In this document: positions 48,430 to 58,933 of the stretch, in pieces | Layout of the letters: every line of letters begins with the position of its first letter | Numbering within the stretch: position 1 is the stretch's first letter | Assembly: GCA_028023455.1 (NCBI GenBank) | Contig: JAQFVV010000111.1 | Coordinates: forward strand, 2,301,909 to 2,365,908 | Reading direction: 5' to 3' | Length of the DNA stretch: 64,000 bases | DNA from: Epiperipatus broadwayi | Lineage: Eukaryota; Onychophora; Udeonychophora; Euonychophora; Peripatidae | The notes under the pieces: generated by a model | Databases searched by the model: none | What the model saw: the letters and a program-made list of their open reading frames with translations, nothing else | What the model was told of the DNA's origin: nothing | Translations under genes and position numbers: made by a program

Positions 48430-51235
48430 CCTATGACGACGGATGTATAATGGCGAGTGTTGACCGCCATTAAATAAATCAACTCCCTGCTGGATGCTGG
48501 GTCAGCAACAGTATTTTTTCAAATCAGCGGAAAGATCGTTATAGGTGATAACAATGAGGAGGAAGATGAACATTCATTTTTTTGAGATTCAGCTAGCATG
48601 TTAAGCCTGTTATGAGGTTATAGCTGGGCAAAGAAAACAATGGGAAACCACTTGGTGTTTGAGACCTTAGCTAAAAATGGCTCTGGTCTCTTGCCCTGCA
48701 GGAGTAGACATGAAGCTACTCAAGTCATAAACCTGCGAAATCCTCATAAACTTCATTCATTGAGAGAAGACACATTAAGAATTGGCAAGTGGAATGTTAG
48801 ATCATTAAGAAAAGCTGGGAAATTAGAAAATTTGAAGAGTTATGTATAAATAATACTGATGTTATAGGATTAAGCAAAGTGAGTTGGGAAGGATGTGGAG
48901 AAGTATGAAATGTTAAGCCATTTTATTCAGTGATGATTAAAGATAGGTTGATGATGATGAAAATAAATGCAAGTCAAAGGGATTTAGTAATCATACAAGT
49001 TTATATGTGATTACTAGTCATGGTGATATTGAAATTGATGAAAAATATGAGAAAATAGAGGAAATTATCCAATGAGAAAAATAAGATTTGCAGATGATAT
49101 GGCTCTTATAGCTGAAGATGAAATGTGTCTTCATAATGTACCGTTTATTTACATATGGTACAAATATATTGGCATTTGGGTAAAAGCTAAAGGAAAAAGT
49201 AAAGATAGCGATCTTATTAAAAAGATGCAATTAAATTTTTTTTTTACTTTGTATAATTTTTTTTTAAAACGTACAATGAAAGTTACATTTTTTGTTCATA
49301 TTTTTTTTTAATCTAATTAAAAATAAAGGTAAAAATGGGAAAGAACAAAAGACACATAAATTACTAATCCAGATAAGCAAAAAGAAAAATCTTTATAGTT
49401 AATTAAAGATGGCAGAAAGACTTTATGAAAAGGAGAACTTAGTAATTGAAAAATACAAAAGAATGCACAAGATTATCAATGTGTATTTTTAACAAAAGCA
49501 AAAAGTATGCGCAGAAGTTTGAAAACTGGACCTTGAGTATAAAAAGGAGAGACCAGTTTGATCAGCGTCTTTTATTGTCTGTTTTTTCTTTTGGTCAGTC
49601 CTGGATATCAAAATATATTCAGGAGGACCACTCTATGCTGAAATAATTCTGCATGTTGGAGTGGACCGAGGCTTTTGTTGACATCATTCCTGAAGATGGA
49701 CAACAGAAAAGCTTTCATGACTACCCATTAGGATAGACCAAGATCACTTATAACCGATGGCCACAAGCTCCTACCACAGAAAAAACCATGCATGGTACGC
49801 CATAACCTACATAAACTTACCGGTAAGCTAAAATTCTTCATACCCTGATTGTGACTTAATGTTTGCAAACAATTCTTCATATAAGCTTATAATATAATCC
49901 TAGTGTAAACTTTTAATTATTGTATTAAAGAGACTATCATTTTAAAGGAACTTTATAGAAGAAATTTCTAAGTGAATATTGTTTAGTGGTTTTAATTATT
50001 TTATCTAATTAGTAATATCTGGATTAACGTGTGTACTCTCCAATTTTATTTAATTATTTATCTTAAAAATATTTTAAGTTTGTTAGAATAAAACATTTTT
50101 CTTTCATCAATTTTTTCATTTGTTCGTTATTAATTTTAGTTATTTATTTTAGTTTATTAGAATTTGAATGTATAACTTACCCTTTGCCAATATTTATTAA
50201 TTATACCCCGGGAATAATATCTAGAAAATAATATTAGTTACGGTAAACTATGACCCAGTTTTCTTTTAAAATCATTTTCTTTTTTATTTACGATGTATGA
50301 TGCGACGGATTTCAGCAGATTCTTACATGAATCCTGTCGCCCTTATAAATAAAAAGCTGATTCCGCCGTTAGCATAAGTCGAAATAATTGGTATGCCGGT
50401 TAATCAGGAAATATAGCTATGTTTTATAGAAATACGAATAATATATTTTCTTAGCCATAACTTGATTAACTTCCACTTTATAGAGTAAAAGATGGCCTAC
50501 CAGAATCTATTAAAACGTGAAAAACGTTACAATATGTTGAATGAATTGGAGAAAGGATATATGAAATATGGAATGAAGATTAATGTGAAAAAGACTATAA
50601 GTGTTTACGGGTAGAAAGAATGCAAAAAAACTGTAAATTAAAATCCATGATAATATAGTTCAAATGGTAAAGAGATTTAGATATTTGTGTAATTGGTTGA
50701 GTGAGATGAAAGAAGTGAAGATAAGTTTTTAAAATAGCATTGGCAAAGAAGGCATTTATTAAGAGAAAGAAAATATTTTGTGGACCTTTGAATAAAAAAG
50801 ATTAATTAAATGGAGGATACTATTGTATGGTTGTGAAACGCAGACAATGAATAATAAAACTAGAAACATATTGGAAGCCTTTGAGATGTGGACATGAAGA
50901 AGAATGAAAAAAATCAGTTGGATGAATAAAATAACAAATGAAGTTTTGAAAAGAGTAAATGAAAAAAGATTGAGGAAATCAGAAAGAGAAACTAGATTGT
51001 ACATATATTAAGAAATTATAGTTTAATGAAAGATGTCTTGGAGGGAAAGGTGACAGGAAATAAGAAGAATGGATAGTAAAGATTGACATTGTTTGATAAT
51101 ATAAGAGATGGAGTTATATGGAATTCAAGAGCTGGGCAATGATGAGAATGGAATGGAAAAAATGGATGAAATAATGTTATGACAACTCTCTAAACCTGTT
51201 CACGAGACAGAATACTATTGATGATAATAGTCTTT
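48430..51235 (+). mobile_element. LINE with endonuclease and reverse transcriptase, split and truncated
   Basis: The 5' end is relatively GC-rich (48430-48600). The endonuclease N-terminus is readable at 48775-48849 ('LRIGKWNVRSLRKAGKLENL', the first strand of an exonuclease/endonuclease/phosphatase fold), followed after a stop by 'NNTDVIGLSKVSWEGCGE'. A large internal deletion then jumps to the reverse-transcriptase palm 'MRKIRFADDMALIAEDE' (49072-49122), where FADD carries the catalytic Asp pair. After about 1.4 kb of foreign sequence the reading resumes at 'MLNELEKGYMKYGMKINVKK' (from about 50517), then 'AFIKRKKIFCGPLNK' and 'LEAFEMWT', and ends near 51225 with 'LSKPVHETEYY'. Several stops and frameshifts occur. 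Similar predicted proteins are often labelled craniofacial development protein 2-like. The element is dead. Confidence 0.8.
49123..50505. other. Foreign segment inside the LINE, with TATA-like and donor-like sites
   Basis: It splits the LINE exactly between adjacent palm motifs, so it arrived as an insertion or rearrangement. Within it the plus strand shows tataaaaagg (49538-49547), about 30 bp of leader, a GC-richer block, a 27-codon frame (49653-49736, MLEWTEAFVDIIPEDGQQKS...) and a donor-like ccg|gtaag at 49823 inside the palindrome cttaccggtaag. A second GC-richer patch lies at 50190-50420. It could be a first exon of a host gene or a non-autonomous element with its own promoter. I could not find terminal repeats or a target duplication. 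Confidence 0.35.
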
Positions 51236-51369
51236 GGCTTGTGATGATAAATGTCATTTGATTACCATAAGAACAGAACTGAATATTTTAAAGTTTTTTT
51301 TCCATTTTCTTCTAAATGTTCACTAGCTTTTAAAAATTATTATATGAAAATGGAGGAATTTGAATTTAG

Positions 51370-51580
51370 GATTGTCCGTCTATATTCATCCTCCATTCCA
51401 TTTCAAACGATTGTTACACATGGCTACACACATGTGAAAAAGATAAATGATCCCCAATATTATACGTATTTAGTGCAAAACCAGCACTCATCAGTTAGGG
51501 CAGATCATAATTTCCCACACATATATACAATCAGTGTTAAGCTTATATTAGGATGGAATGGAGAATGAATATAGACTGAA
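51370..51580. mobile_element. Short inverted-end element with family-2 hammerhead
   Basis: About 27 bp at 51376-51402 ('tctatattcatcctccattc') recurs as its reverse complement at about 51551-51578, bounding a ~200-bp element of the same size and layout as the one at 15250-15455. The centre holds the hammerhead-like motif on the minus strand. Arm sequences differ from the 15.3-kb element, so only the core is shared. The 105-codon frame crossing it is fortuitous. Confidence 0.55.
51452..51500 (-). ncRNA. Hammerhead-like motif, family 2 (covarying helices)
   Basis: Minus strand: helix I CCCUAA with UUGGGG, CUGAUGA intact, helix II GUGC/GCAC with a U-rich loop, UAAA in place of GAAA, helix III AUAC/GUAU, then a few extra bases before helix I closes. 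Compared with the 15.36-kb copy, helices I and III use different bases yet still pair, which supports a selected RNA fold in the ancestor. The G12 position is mutated, so cleavage is unlikely. Confidence 0.6.
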
Positions 51581-51589
51581 AATCATAAG

Positions 51590-52216
51590 TTCAAATACCT
51601 TTATTTACTATAGTAAATATTCACTATATTGAATGAACATTAATTATCATAGATATGTTAATTATTCAAAACTTTAATATGAAGTGTTTATTTTTAATAA
51701 GTGACATTCTCCTGATGAATGTAAATTATAAGGAATAAAATATGATGCAGAAATCTGCTATTGATGATATCAAAGTTTTATCTACTTCTAATTCATGTTT
51801 TTTTCCCCCTTCACTCAAGAATTTATTTAGATAAGAGTTTTTTTTTTTTAAAAAAATCTAATTCAAATAATGCCGTTTTTTAAAAAAAAATATTTTCTTT
51901 TTAAAACAACTACTCATTGCATTGCTATTATTTATTTTCATTTGACATCCCCTCTAAATTAAACGTTTTTATCTTATAAATAAAAATAGTTTAGCATTCC
52001 TAACTAACAGCTCTTGAAAGAAATTAAACTGTAGTTTTTCACTACCTACTTTCTTAAATTAAAAGTACTTTTATTTCTGATAATCTTAAAGATGTAATAA
52101 AATACAGTAACTCTTACAATACAATTTTGAACTTTTTACCTGAAGCTGCTGCTGACAATAATAATCGAGAAATAAATATCAAAACAATATATTTATAATA
52201 AATATAATTTATATAC
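51590..52216. other. AT-rich non-coding tract, nothing recognised
   Basis: Poly-T/poly-A runs near 51838-51895. No gene or repeat signal. Confidence 0.5.
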
Positions 52217-52285
52217 CATTTTTAGTTCTGTCAAAAAACTCTTCATCACTTTCTTCCTCTGCATGGCTTAAGTGCAATGATAGAA
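52217..52285 (-). CDS. Candidate internal exon with acidic EEESDEEFFDRT motif
   Basis: On the minus strand an acceptor-like ttttgagtttgcag precedes a 69-nt segment whose open frame reads LSLHLSHAEEESDEEFFDRT then KN, followed by a donor-like g|gtatat. Both junctions would be in the same phase, so the exon could be skipped without frame change. Acidic 'E-S-D-E-x-F-x-D-R-T' strings occur in kanadaptin (SLC4A1AP)-type proteins, but this short match is not proof. It cannot be exon 2 of the EPHX4-like gene upstream, because that donor is phase 0 and this segment then hits a stop. Confidence 0.2.
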
Positions 52286-54592
52286 CTGCAAACTCAAAAG
52301 CAATGGTTTATGAAGTGAAGTTAGTTTATTACTTTCAATGCTCAAATATTACATATCTGTTGAGATGTCAAATGATGACCCACTTGATTACACATATGTT
52401 ATGGTAAAATGATTAATCCATAATCATACATAATTATCAGATATTATGCATAATCATCAAATCGTCTTGAGGAGTTTAATAAATTCCACTAAATTTCTCA
52501 GTTTTACCAGTCATTTTCCATAATTTCTAAATGAAGTTGATAAATATGCTAGTTTCTCCCTTTTCTTTTTTTTTTTTTGATAATCCTCAATTGAATTTGA
52601 TAAGTTTAATACATATCACTGAACGCAATTTTTGCATAATTTCCACAAATTTGGTAAATATCATGAAATTGTAAAAATCGTCTAATAAGCACAAATTGTT
52701 TTTATGATATACAATTGTAAAAAGTGTCCCTTTTTTGCTTGCAAGTATTAGTAATTAACATTTTCAGCACTAATACGATTGTCAATATTGTCAATATATT
52801 CGCAAATCATCAACATCAATTATTCTTAGCTTCACTATATCTCCTATTTTAGCTACAACAAAGTTTGGCTCTGATATTTAGGTCATTTCCTTTGCTTGAG
52901 CTTTTAAATTTGTATTTGTGTTTGCTTACTTCCCCTTAATTTCTTCCTTTCTATTCTTGATTGGAGAAAGACTGATCTTTTTCAAACTAAACAGTACTTT
53001 TGTTGAAAATTGTTTTCAGTACTTTTTTTTTAAATACTTTCTTTGGGTCCTTCTAATTGACTTTAGTGATTCACTTAGTTGGTGCATTCATTTATAAACA
53101 TTTTATCTTGCAGAGATATATACAATAGTTGACACAGTTATTAAGAGTGACTTGTGACTGTTGCTGCCCTAATTGCAGAGTGCATAAAGAAAGAACCCAT
53201 TTTAGTTATAAAGGGCAGCTATAATTAATGCTATAATAATCATAATTATATTAATAGTAAGAAGCATTGGGGGGGGGGGGGAGTAGTAATGAATAGTGGT
53301 TAGCACTGATAGGTTATCTGAAATACATTTGATAACAGTGGCAATATTCATTATTATAAAAAAAAAATAAGCTAGATCAATATTTTTAATGGTAAATTTA
53401 ATGAAATGCAAAAAAAGAATTTGTCATATTATTTATATTAGCAACACAACAGGGTTCATTCCATAATTCTACAAAACGAATTCGTATACACAAACTTAAT
53501 TTATTAACATGGGATATTTTTTAGAATCTTAGAAATATATATATCACATAGATTAATATTACGTGTGCGTGCGCTCGTACGCACAATGTCAATATATAGC
53601 AAAGATACGTTTATAATACTAAATATTAAATGCCACAATAATATTAAAATAGAGTTATCAGAATGTCTCTTATCAGATATATTTCAGGAAGATATTTAGA
53701 TAATTACAAAAAAAAAACACGAAAAGAAACTAGAATTATATAAATTTCCTAAAGAATTATGCTGGTGCAAAAATATTAATTTCATCGATTGCATTATAAT
53801 AATAAAATATTTAATAAGGCAATTTTTAACTTTATGTGTAATTAAAATATAATTTTTTTGGAATAATAATGGTAAATGTTTTAATAAAATAATTTTCAAT
53901 ATCATAGCAAATCTAATTATAGTTTTAACAAATAAAAATAAAAAATCACATATATATCCATATTTTATATAAATATGCAAAATTATAATTTTAATATGTA
54001 ATTTGTAATAATAATTAATTGTATGATACTAGAAAAAAAATCTTTTTAAGAAATTAGCAGAAATCATACAAGCTAGCTGCTACGTCCACGTGATTAAAAG
54101 AGCTCTCCAATCTCTACAAATGAACGTTACCTTAAATATTGGGTTGATAGTAAAATAAGTCAAACTTAATATAAGTGAATAAAAAATGCTATAAAAATAA
54201 CTTGAATCTACATCCTTGATCTTTTATCTTAATATAAATATTAAATAATAAAGAATTAAATACTACGTTAAGAAATCGTCCCAAGTCAAACTTTTGCGAA
54301 GAATGTGTTAAAATGTATTTGGATATAAAGACTAAAAAATACAAAACAATGTAATCGGAAAAAAACAAGAAGGAAAAATGTTTGATGTGAAATAAGATAA
54401 AATTTCTTGCAAAAATTAAATTTGAAATTATTTATCAAAAAAAAAAAAGTTACAATAGAAAGCATATTAAATATAGAAATTATTTCCAATAGCAAAGTAT
54501 TCTAAATAATGTGGCAGCTAGCTCAGTTAATTTTTTTTTGTTTGTTTAATATGAAATTCGTAAATATAAAATATCGCATGCTTAAAACTTAC
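52286..54592. other. AT-rich tract, probably intron 1 of the EPHX4-like gene
   Basis: It lies immediately 3' of the splice donor on the minus strand, so it is the start of an intron if that exon is used. It contains a poly-G run at 53268-53281 and a short CpG/GT-rich spot at 53562-53585. No second hydrolase exon (HGFPE or HDWG motif) was found here or elsewhere to the left by eye. Confidence 0.45.
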
Positions 54593-54814
54593 CTTTAGTT
54601 TTACGTAATTATGAGTTCCCAGGTTAGGATCTTGCAAACAAGCGGGTGGATTCGGCCGTAATTTTGTGGTGAAAAACTGTTTGGGATGCCGCAGCCATCG
54701 TAAAATCATGCTGAAAAAAGTTAAATATATCCAAATAACACAAATTAAAGCTACATAAGCCAATCCAAAACAGGTTTTCGCTAATATTACTAAGCGCTTT
54801 AGCAATGCCGCCAT
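54593..54814 (-). CDS. EPHX4-like: EPHX4-like epoxide hydrolase, first coding exon
   Basis: ATG at 54812-54814 (context ggaATGG) opens 74 codons that end at a strong donor, aaag|gtaagt, with intron bases from 54592. The product begins with a short basic stretch and one hydrophobic helix (about residues 10-38, 'CFGLAYVALICVIWIYLTFF'), a signal anchor like the N-terminal membrane segment of EPHX4-type enzymes. It closes with 'NPPACLQDPNLGTHNYVKLK', matching the conserved linker that precedes the alpha/beta-hydrolase domain in that family. The catalytic Asp-His-Asp/Glu and HGFPE box would be in later exons, not seen in this window. An in-frame stop lies upstream near 54885 and no other ATG is available, so the start is well supported. 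The donor is phase 0. This is the only confident host exon here. The substrate is unknown; membership rests on the linker and helix. Confidence 0.8.
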
Positions 54815-55250
54815 TCCAATAGAACTGCTAAGCAACAATCCGATCGACTTTTCCAAACGCCAGTAAGGTAGTGGTAGCGCTGCTAGTCACAAGTCGTGAA
54901 GGCCTTAACCAATGTTTATCTAAAGCTTAGGAACTTGTTAAACCTAGTAAAATAGATGGATTAATAAGTAAATTTTAACTGAAAATGCTTATTGTAGAAA
55001 TGAATAATTAAAATATTTAAGTGTGATAATTAAGATATGTGGGTTGAGTTAATTTGACTTTTAAAATAGTAAACAAACAAAACTTTATAATTACCGTGAA
55101 TTTATTTCATTATTACTTATCTCTAGATATTGACAATAATTTTAAAAAGAAAAGTAATTTTCTTATCTATCGAATCACCTAGTTTTTTTATATAAATAAT
55201 AATTATAAATTCTTACTTGGAAATGTTAACCCTTTCAGATCGAGTTTAAC
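54815..55250. promoter_or_regulatory. 5' leader and presumed promoter side of the EPHX4-like gene
   Basis: The first ~90 bp upstream of the ATG (54815-54905) is markedly richer in G+C than its surroundings ('ggtagtggtagcgctgctag'), as expected for a 5' untranslated exon. Beyond 54910 the DNA is ordinary A/T-rich sequence. I see no clear TATA box on the minus strand. The retrozyme array inserted about 440 bp upstream of the start codon. Confidence 0.35.
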
Positions 55251-55377
55251 ATTTTTAAATATTGATAAACAGAGCAAAACTCTCCATACAGTATTGCCAC
55301 CTGTGCTAAACAGAGTAATCAATGGATGCCAGAAGGCTTGTGCATAAAATCCCCATCTAATGCCTACTCATCCAATA

Positions 55378-55419
55378 TCCCCAGACTAGTTTCTGGCTTG
55401 TGGCCTTCGTCAGTGAGGA
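55378..55419 (-). ncRNA. Hammerhead ribozyme-like motif, unit 1
   Basis: Minus strand, 5' to 3': UCCUCA, CUGACGA, A-GGC-CACAA-GCC-A (helix II, three GC pairs closed by an A/A mismatch), GAAA, C-UA-G (helix III, two pairs with A15.1-U16.1), C17, UGGGGA. Helix I pairs UCCUCA with UGGGGA (six pairs, one G-U). All invariant core bases are present. Predicted cleavage is 3' of the C complementary to 55384. The A/A at the base of helix II is non-canonical and may weaken activity. Confidence 0.78.
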
Positions 55420-56086
55420 GCTTTGGATCTGAGAGCACTGCATCTAGATCTTAGGATCTAATGCAACCCTCTAGCAACCACCTTTTATCTCTACTTAACT
55501 ACAAAACTATGAGAATGAAATTGGAAAATACAAAAAATATTTTCAATCTAAGCTCATAGCTTATATAGTCATATGGGTCTGAACTCAGTTCAGCACTCAT
55601 ACATTTTGGTGTCTTTGGCTCTTTTACAACCATAGCCACCACTATCCTATTAGGCAGGATTGGTGTTAAACCATTAAGCATCACATGATCACATTTCCTA
55701 TACTAGCACATTAATTGTTGATAAACAGAGCAAAACTCTCCATACAGTATTGCTACTTGTGCTAAACAGAGTAATCAATGGATGCCAGAAGGCTTGTGCA
55801 TAAAATCCCCATCTAATGCCTACTCATCCAATATCCCCAGACTAGTTTCTGGCTAATAGGATAGTGGTGGCTATGGTTGTAAAAGAGCCAAAGACACCAA
55901 AATGTATGGGTGCTGAACTGAGTTCAGACCTATATGACTATATAAGCTATTGAGCTTAGATTGAAAATATTTTTTGTATTTTCAATTTCATTCTCATAGT
56001 TTTGTAGTTAAGTAAAGATAAAAGGTGGTTGCTAGAGGGTTGCATTAGATCCTAAGATCTAGATGCAGTGCTCTCAGATCCAAAGC

Positions 56087-56128
56087 TCCTCACTGACGAA
56101 GGCCACAAGCCAGAAACTAGTCTGGGGA
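56087..56128 (+). ncRNA. Hammerhead ribozyme-like motif, unit 3
   Basis: Identical in sequence to the unit-1 motif but on the plus strand, with core CUGACGA and GAAA, triplet GUC at 56120-56122 and helix I UCCUCA/UGGGGA. Predicted cleavage after 56122. Together with the unit-4 site it would release a 457-nt monomer (56123-56579). Confidence 0.78.
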
Positions 56129-56543
56129 TATTAGATGAGTAGGCATTAGATGGGGATTTTATGCACAAGCCTTCTGGCATCCATTGATTACTCTGTTTAG
56201 CACAGGTGGCAATACTGTATGGAGAGTTTTGCTCTGTTTATCAACAATTAATGTGCTAGTATAGGAAATGTGATCATGTGATGCTTAATGGTTTAACACC
56301 AATCCTGCCTAATAGGATAGTGGTGGCTATGGTTGTAAAAGAGCCAAAGACACCAAAATGTATGGGTGCTGAACTGAGTTCAGACCCATATGACTATATA
56401 AGCTATTGAGCTTAGATTGAAAATATTTTTTTGTATTTTCAATTTCATTCTCATAGTTTTGTAGTTAAGTAGAGATAAAAGGTGGTTGCAAGAGGGTTGC
56501 ATTAGATCATAAGATCTAGATGCAGTGCTCTCAGATCTAAAGC

Positions 56544-56585
56544 TCCTCACTGATGAAGGCCACAAGCCAGAAACTAGTCTGGAGA
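56544..56585 (+). ncRNA. Hammerhead ribozyme-like motif, unit 4
   Basis: Core CUGAUGA and GAAA with GUC at 56577-56579. Position 7 is U here and C in units 1 and 3; this position is variable in known hammerheads, so the change is neutral. Helix I has one C-A mismatch (UCCUCA with UGGAGA). Predicted cleavage after 56579. Confidence 0.75.
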
Positions 56586-56749
56586 TATTGGATGAGTAGA
56601 AATTAGATGGGGATTTTATGCACAAGCCTTCTGGCATCCATTGATTACTCTGTTTAGCACAGTATGGAGAGTTTTGCTCTGTTTATCAACAATTAATGTG
56701 CTAGTATAGGAAATGTGATCATGTGATGCTTAATTTTTAAATATTGTAT

Positions 56750-57364
56750 TCAGAAAATTCTAGTTTATTTCATATCAGCTACAATTATCAATCATCCGCG
56801 AAATGACAGTTCTACAAAGTACTCATCCAATATTTTCGAGATTCCATGTCTTCTATTCTTTAAATATATGCAAACCAGTTATCATCTCAAAAATCAATCT
56901 TTTTTCTTTTATTTGGCATATTTCTAACCACTATGTCTTTTATAATTTTTTTTATATTTAAAAATATGCTTTGAAAACTCATATTATGGATAACTATAAA
57001 TTTGATCCTCTAGCTGATTTAGATATATGCAACCATATAAAACTCGATTGTACCCAAAATTCTTTGATTGGATCCTAACACTATTTTGTCAATTTTATAA
57101 AGCTTAATTCCAGGATTCAACTTATATAATATTGTGAATTCATCTTAAGCTTGCCCCCAATAATGGACTTTTCCTAGCTATAGAACCTTTTGGGTTGGTT
57201 TCAGTGAACAATGCAACTTATTAATGAAACAACAATAATGAAAAAAAAAGTCAGTGGCATAAAGAGGCCAATAACATAATTAGATCAGTATATTTCATTG
57301 TTTTCATTCAGATAAGGGATCTGTTTATAAATTGGGAGTCCATTTGAAAAGTTGGCAGTCAAGA
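56750..57364. other. AT-rich non-coding tract, nothing recognised
   Basis: No exon, RNA gene or repeat identified between the array and the next related fragment. Confidence 0.5.
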
Positions 57365-57720
57365 AATTACTTTCTCCTTACAATAGTGCCACTTAGATAA
57401 AATTATAGTAATTAATAGATGCCAAAGGGTGTGTGCATTTAAATTCCTATCTAGTGCTTACTCATCCAATATTTCCAGACTGGTTTCTAGTTTTTGATTT
57501 TCATCAGTAAGGAGCCTTGAATCTGAGACCAATGTTCCTCCCTATAGCAAATATCTTTTACTTTTTTAATTAACTATAAAGCAATGTGTCCACACTGAAA
57601 ACACATTAATGTTTTTATTCCAAGCTAATTTGCCTGTATAAGTAGCTTCTAGAGAAGTGCATATTGCTTATGTACACAAACTGTGATCATGTGATGTTTT
57701 AATAGTTTTATATCAATCCT
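57365..57720 (-). repeat. Single diverged retrozyme-like unit with hammerhead core
   Basis: The unit's landmarks follow in order ('agtaattaatagatgcca', 'gtgcttactcatccaata', 'tatcttttacttttt'). On the minus strand at 57472-57513 the motif reads UCCUUA, CUGAUGA, AAAUCAAAAACUA, GAAAC, CA, GUC, UGGAAA: both core boxes and the GUC triplet are intact, but helices I and II pair poorly. At its right end a 'gtgatcatgtgatg' end motif appears in the opposite orientation, so this copy too contains an inversion. Confidence 0.68.
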
Positions 57721-58546
57721 AGCAAAAAATTACTTATGTTAAGAATGTGTGGTTTGGAATTATTCTAACTAATAAACATTGTCTACTATTTGCTATAATA
57801 CAACATTCCCCCCAAACACTGATTGGCAATAATTTGCAGCTGTAATTCCATCAATTGTAATGGATGTGAAATATTTGAACCATTGTAAGTATATAATTGA
57901 TGTAAATTAGCCCAAAATATTTTCTGATTGCAATATATTGTAACGGAATGAAAATCATCTAGGAATGAAAAAGAAAATGCTCCACGTTGAGCAGCCATTT
58001 ATAATGGAATGAAAATATCTAGATCATTTAGAACCAAAAATGTAAAGAATCTATACAATGCCATGCCTGTAATGAAATATGAAATCAATCTAGACAAAAT
58101 TCATTTCCTTACTACTCCTCATTGGGGCAGTCATTTGCAATGGATCACTAGTTTTAGATCCACTATCAATAACCCAATAAGCAGTTTTATACTCCAATAG
58201 GACAAACCACTCTGCAACTAACCATTTTACTCTTTATTCATTGCTCTCTCATATATATGTCTGTATATCTGGGCACCAGGCCATCTAAACCTAGATAACA
58301 TTACATTAGGTACCTACTTATAATCATATCTGGTTTGAACCTCAATTGATACATTATTTATAACAGTGTGTAGAATTTTCCATTTTATAACAATATCATG
58401 TGCACTTGTATTAAGAGAAAGCATCCTTATTATTCTCTAGTTATGCAAATAAATTCTCAGACAAATTATCATATAAGAGTTTAACATCATAAATTCACAT
58501 TTAATATTATCCTAAGTGTTACTAGCTCACATTTAATACTATAGAT
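57721..58546. other. Mixed tract, no recognised gene
   Basis: Short frames at 57786-57998 (minus) and 58009-58200 (plus) abut and have somewhat balanced composition, and 'aatggaatgaaaat' occurs at both 57939 and 58004. They may be parts of an unrecognised old repeat. I cannot assign a function. The last 8 bp before 58547 (ctatagat) would be the hAT target duplication. Confidence 0.35.
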
Positions 58547-58933
58547 CAGGGGTCAGCAACCTTTTAGTAGTGTCATACCGAACCTATATTACAATGTTCT
58601 TCTGCATGCCAACATGATTTTACTAATCTTATTATATTATATACTATCAAAATTGGTTCAGTTATAATGGTTTTCAAAGTTATATATAATATTATAATAT
58701 ATAATATATGCTACTATATATTAAATAATTTTGAAGTCCATTATAACTGGATCTTATAGTATTGGTCATGCAATATTTTAAAATACATAGAAACATATGT
58801 GAAAAGGACCTTTTGTTAAATTTGTAATTTTTAATATGCTTATTAAAAGGCAAAATATATAATTTAAATAAGAAAAAAATATCATGAATTCTAATGTGAT
58901 TAAACATATTTTATTATTAAAATAAATTAATGT

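Larger units (their letters stand above)
55265..56732. mobile_element. Retrozyme-like array: four ~457-bp units in palindromic arrangement
   Basis: The 14-bp sequence atttttaaatattg flanks it directly (55251-55264 and 56733-56746). Inside, a minus unit (55265-55721) is followed by a truncated second minus unit (55722-55854). At 55855 the strand flips and two plus units follow (55855 to about 56310, then to 56732). Unit landmarks such as 'gataaacagagcaaaactc' recur 458 bp apart. Three units keep a hammerhead; the truncated one breaks inside helix II. The plus units end in 'gatcatgtgatgctt'. Near-identity between units indicates recent origin or rolling-circle-type copying. There is no protein-coding frame; the frames at 55499-55684 and 56380-56637 are incidental. 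Tandem ~450-bp units with one hammerhead each and a retroposition-type target duplication are the hallmarks of animal retrozymes. Confidence 0.87.

Noticed and set aside
50290-50410. Possible additional hammerhead in a GC-richer patch
   Set aside because: A CUGAUU and a CGAAAU string are present, but the boxes are mutated and no helix I or II pairing was found.
53562-53585. CpG-rich alternating purine-pyrimidine spot as a regulatory site
   Set aside because: It is a short, degenerate simple repeat with no associated gene start.
55499-56637. Short frames within the array (61 and 85 codons)
   Set aside because: They differ between units despite near-identical DNA and cross the hammerhead or unit junctions, so no shared protein is encoded.
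55265-56732. CRISPR-like repeat array
   Set aside because: Units are ~457 bp and partly inverted, with no short repeats separated by unique spacers. The host is an animal.
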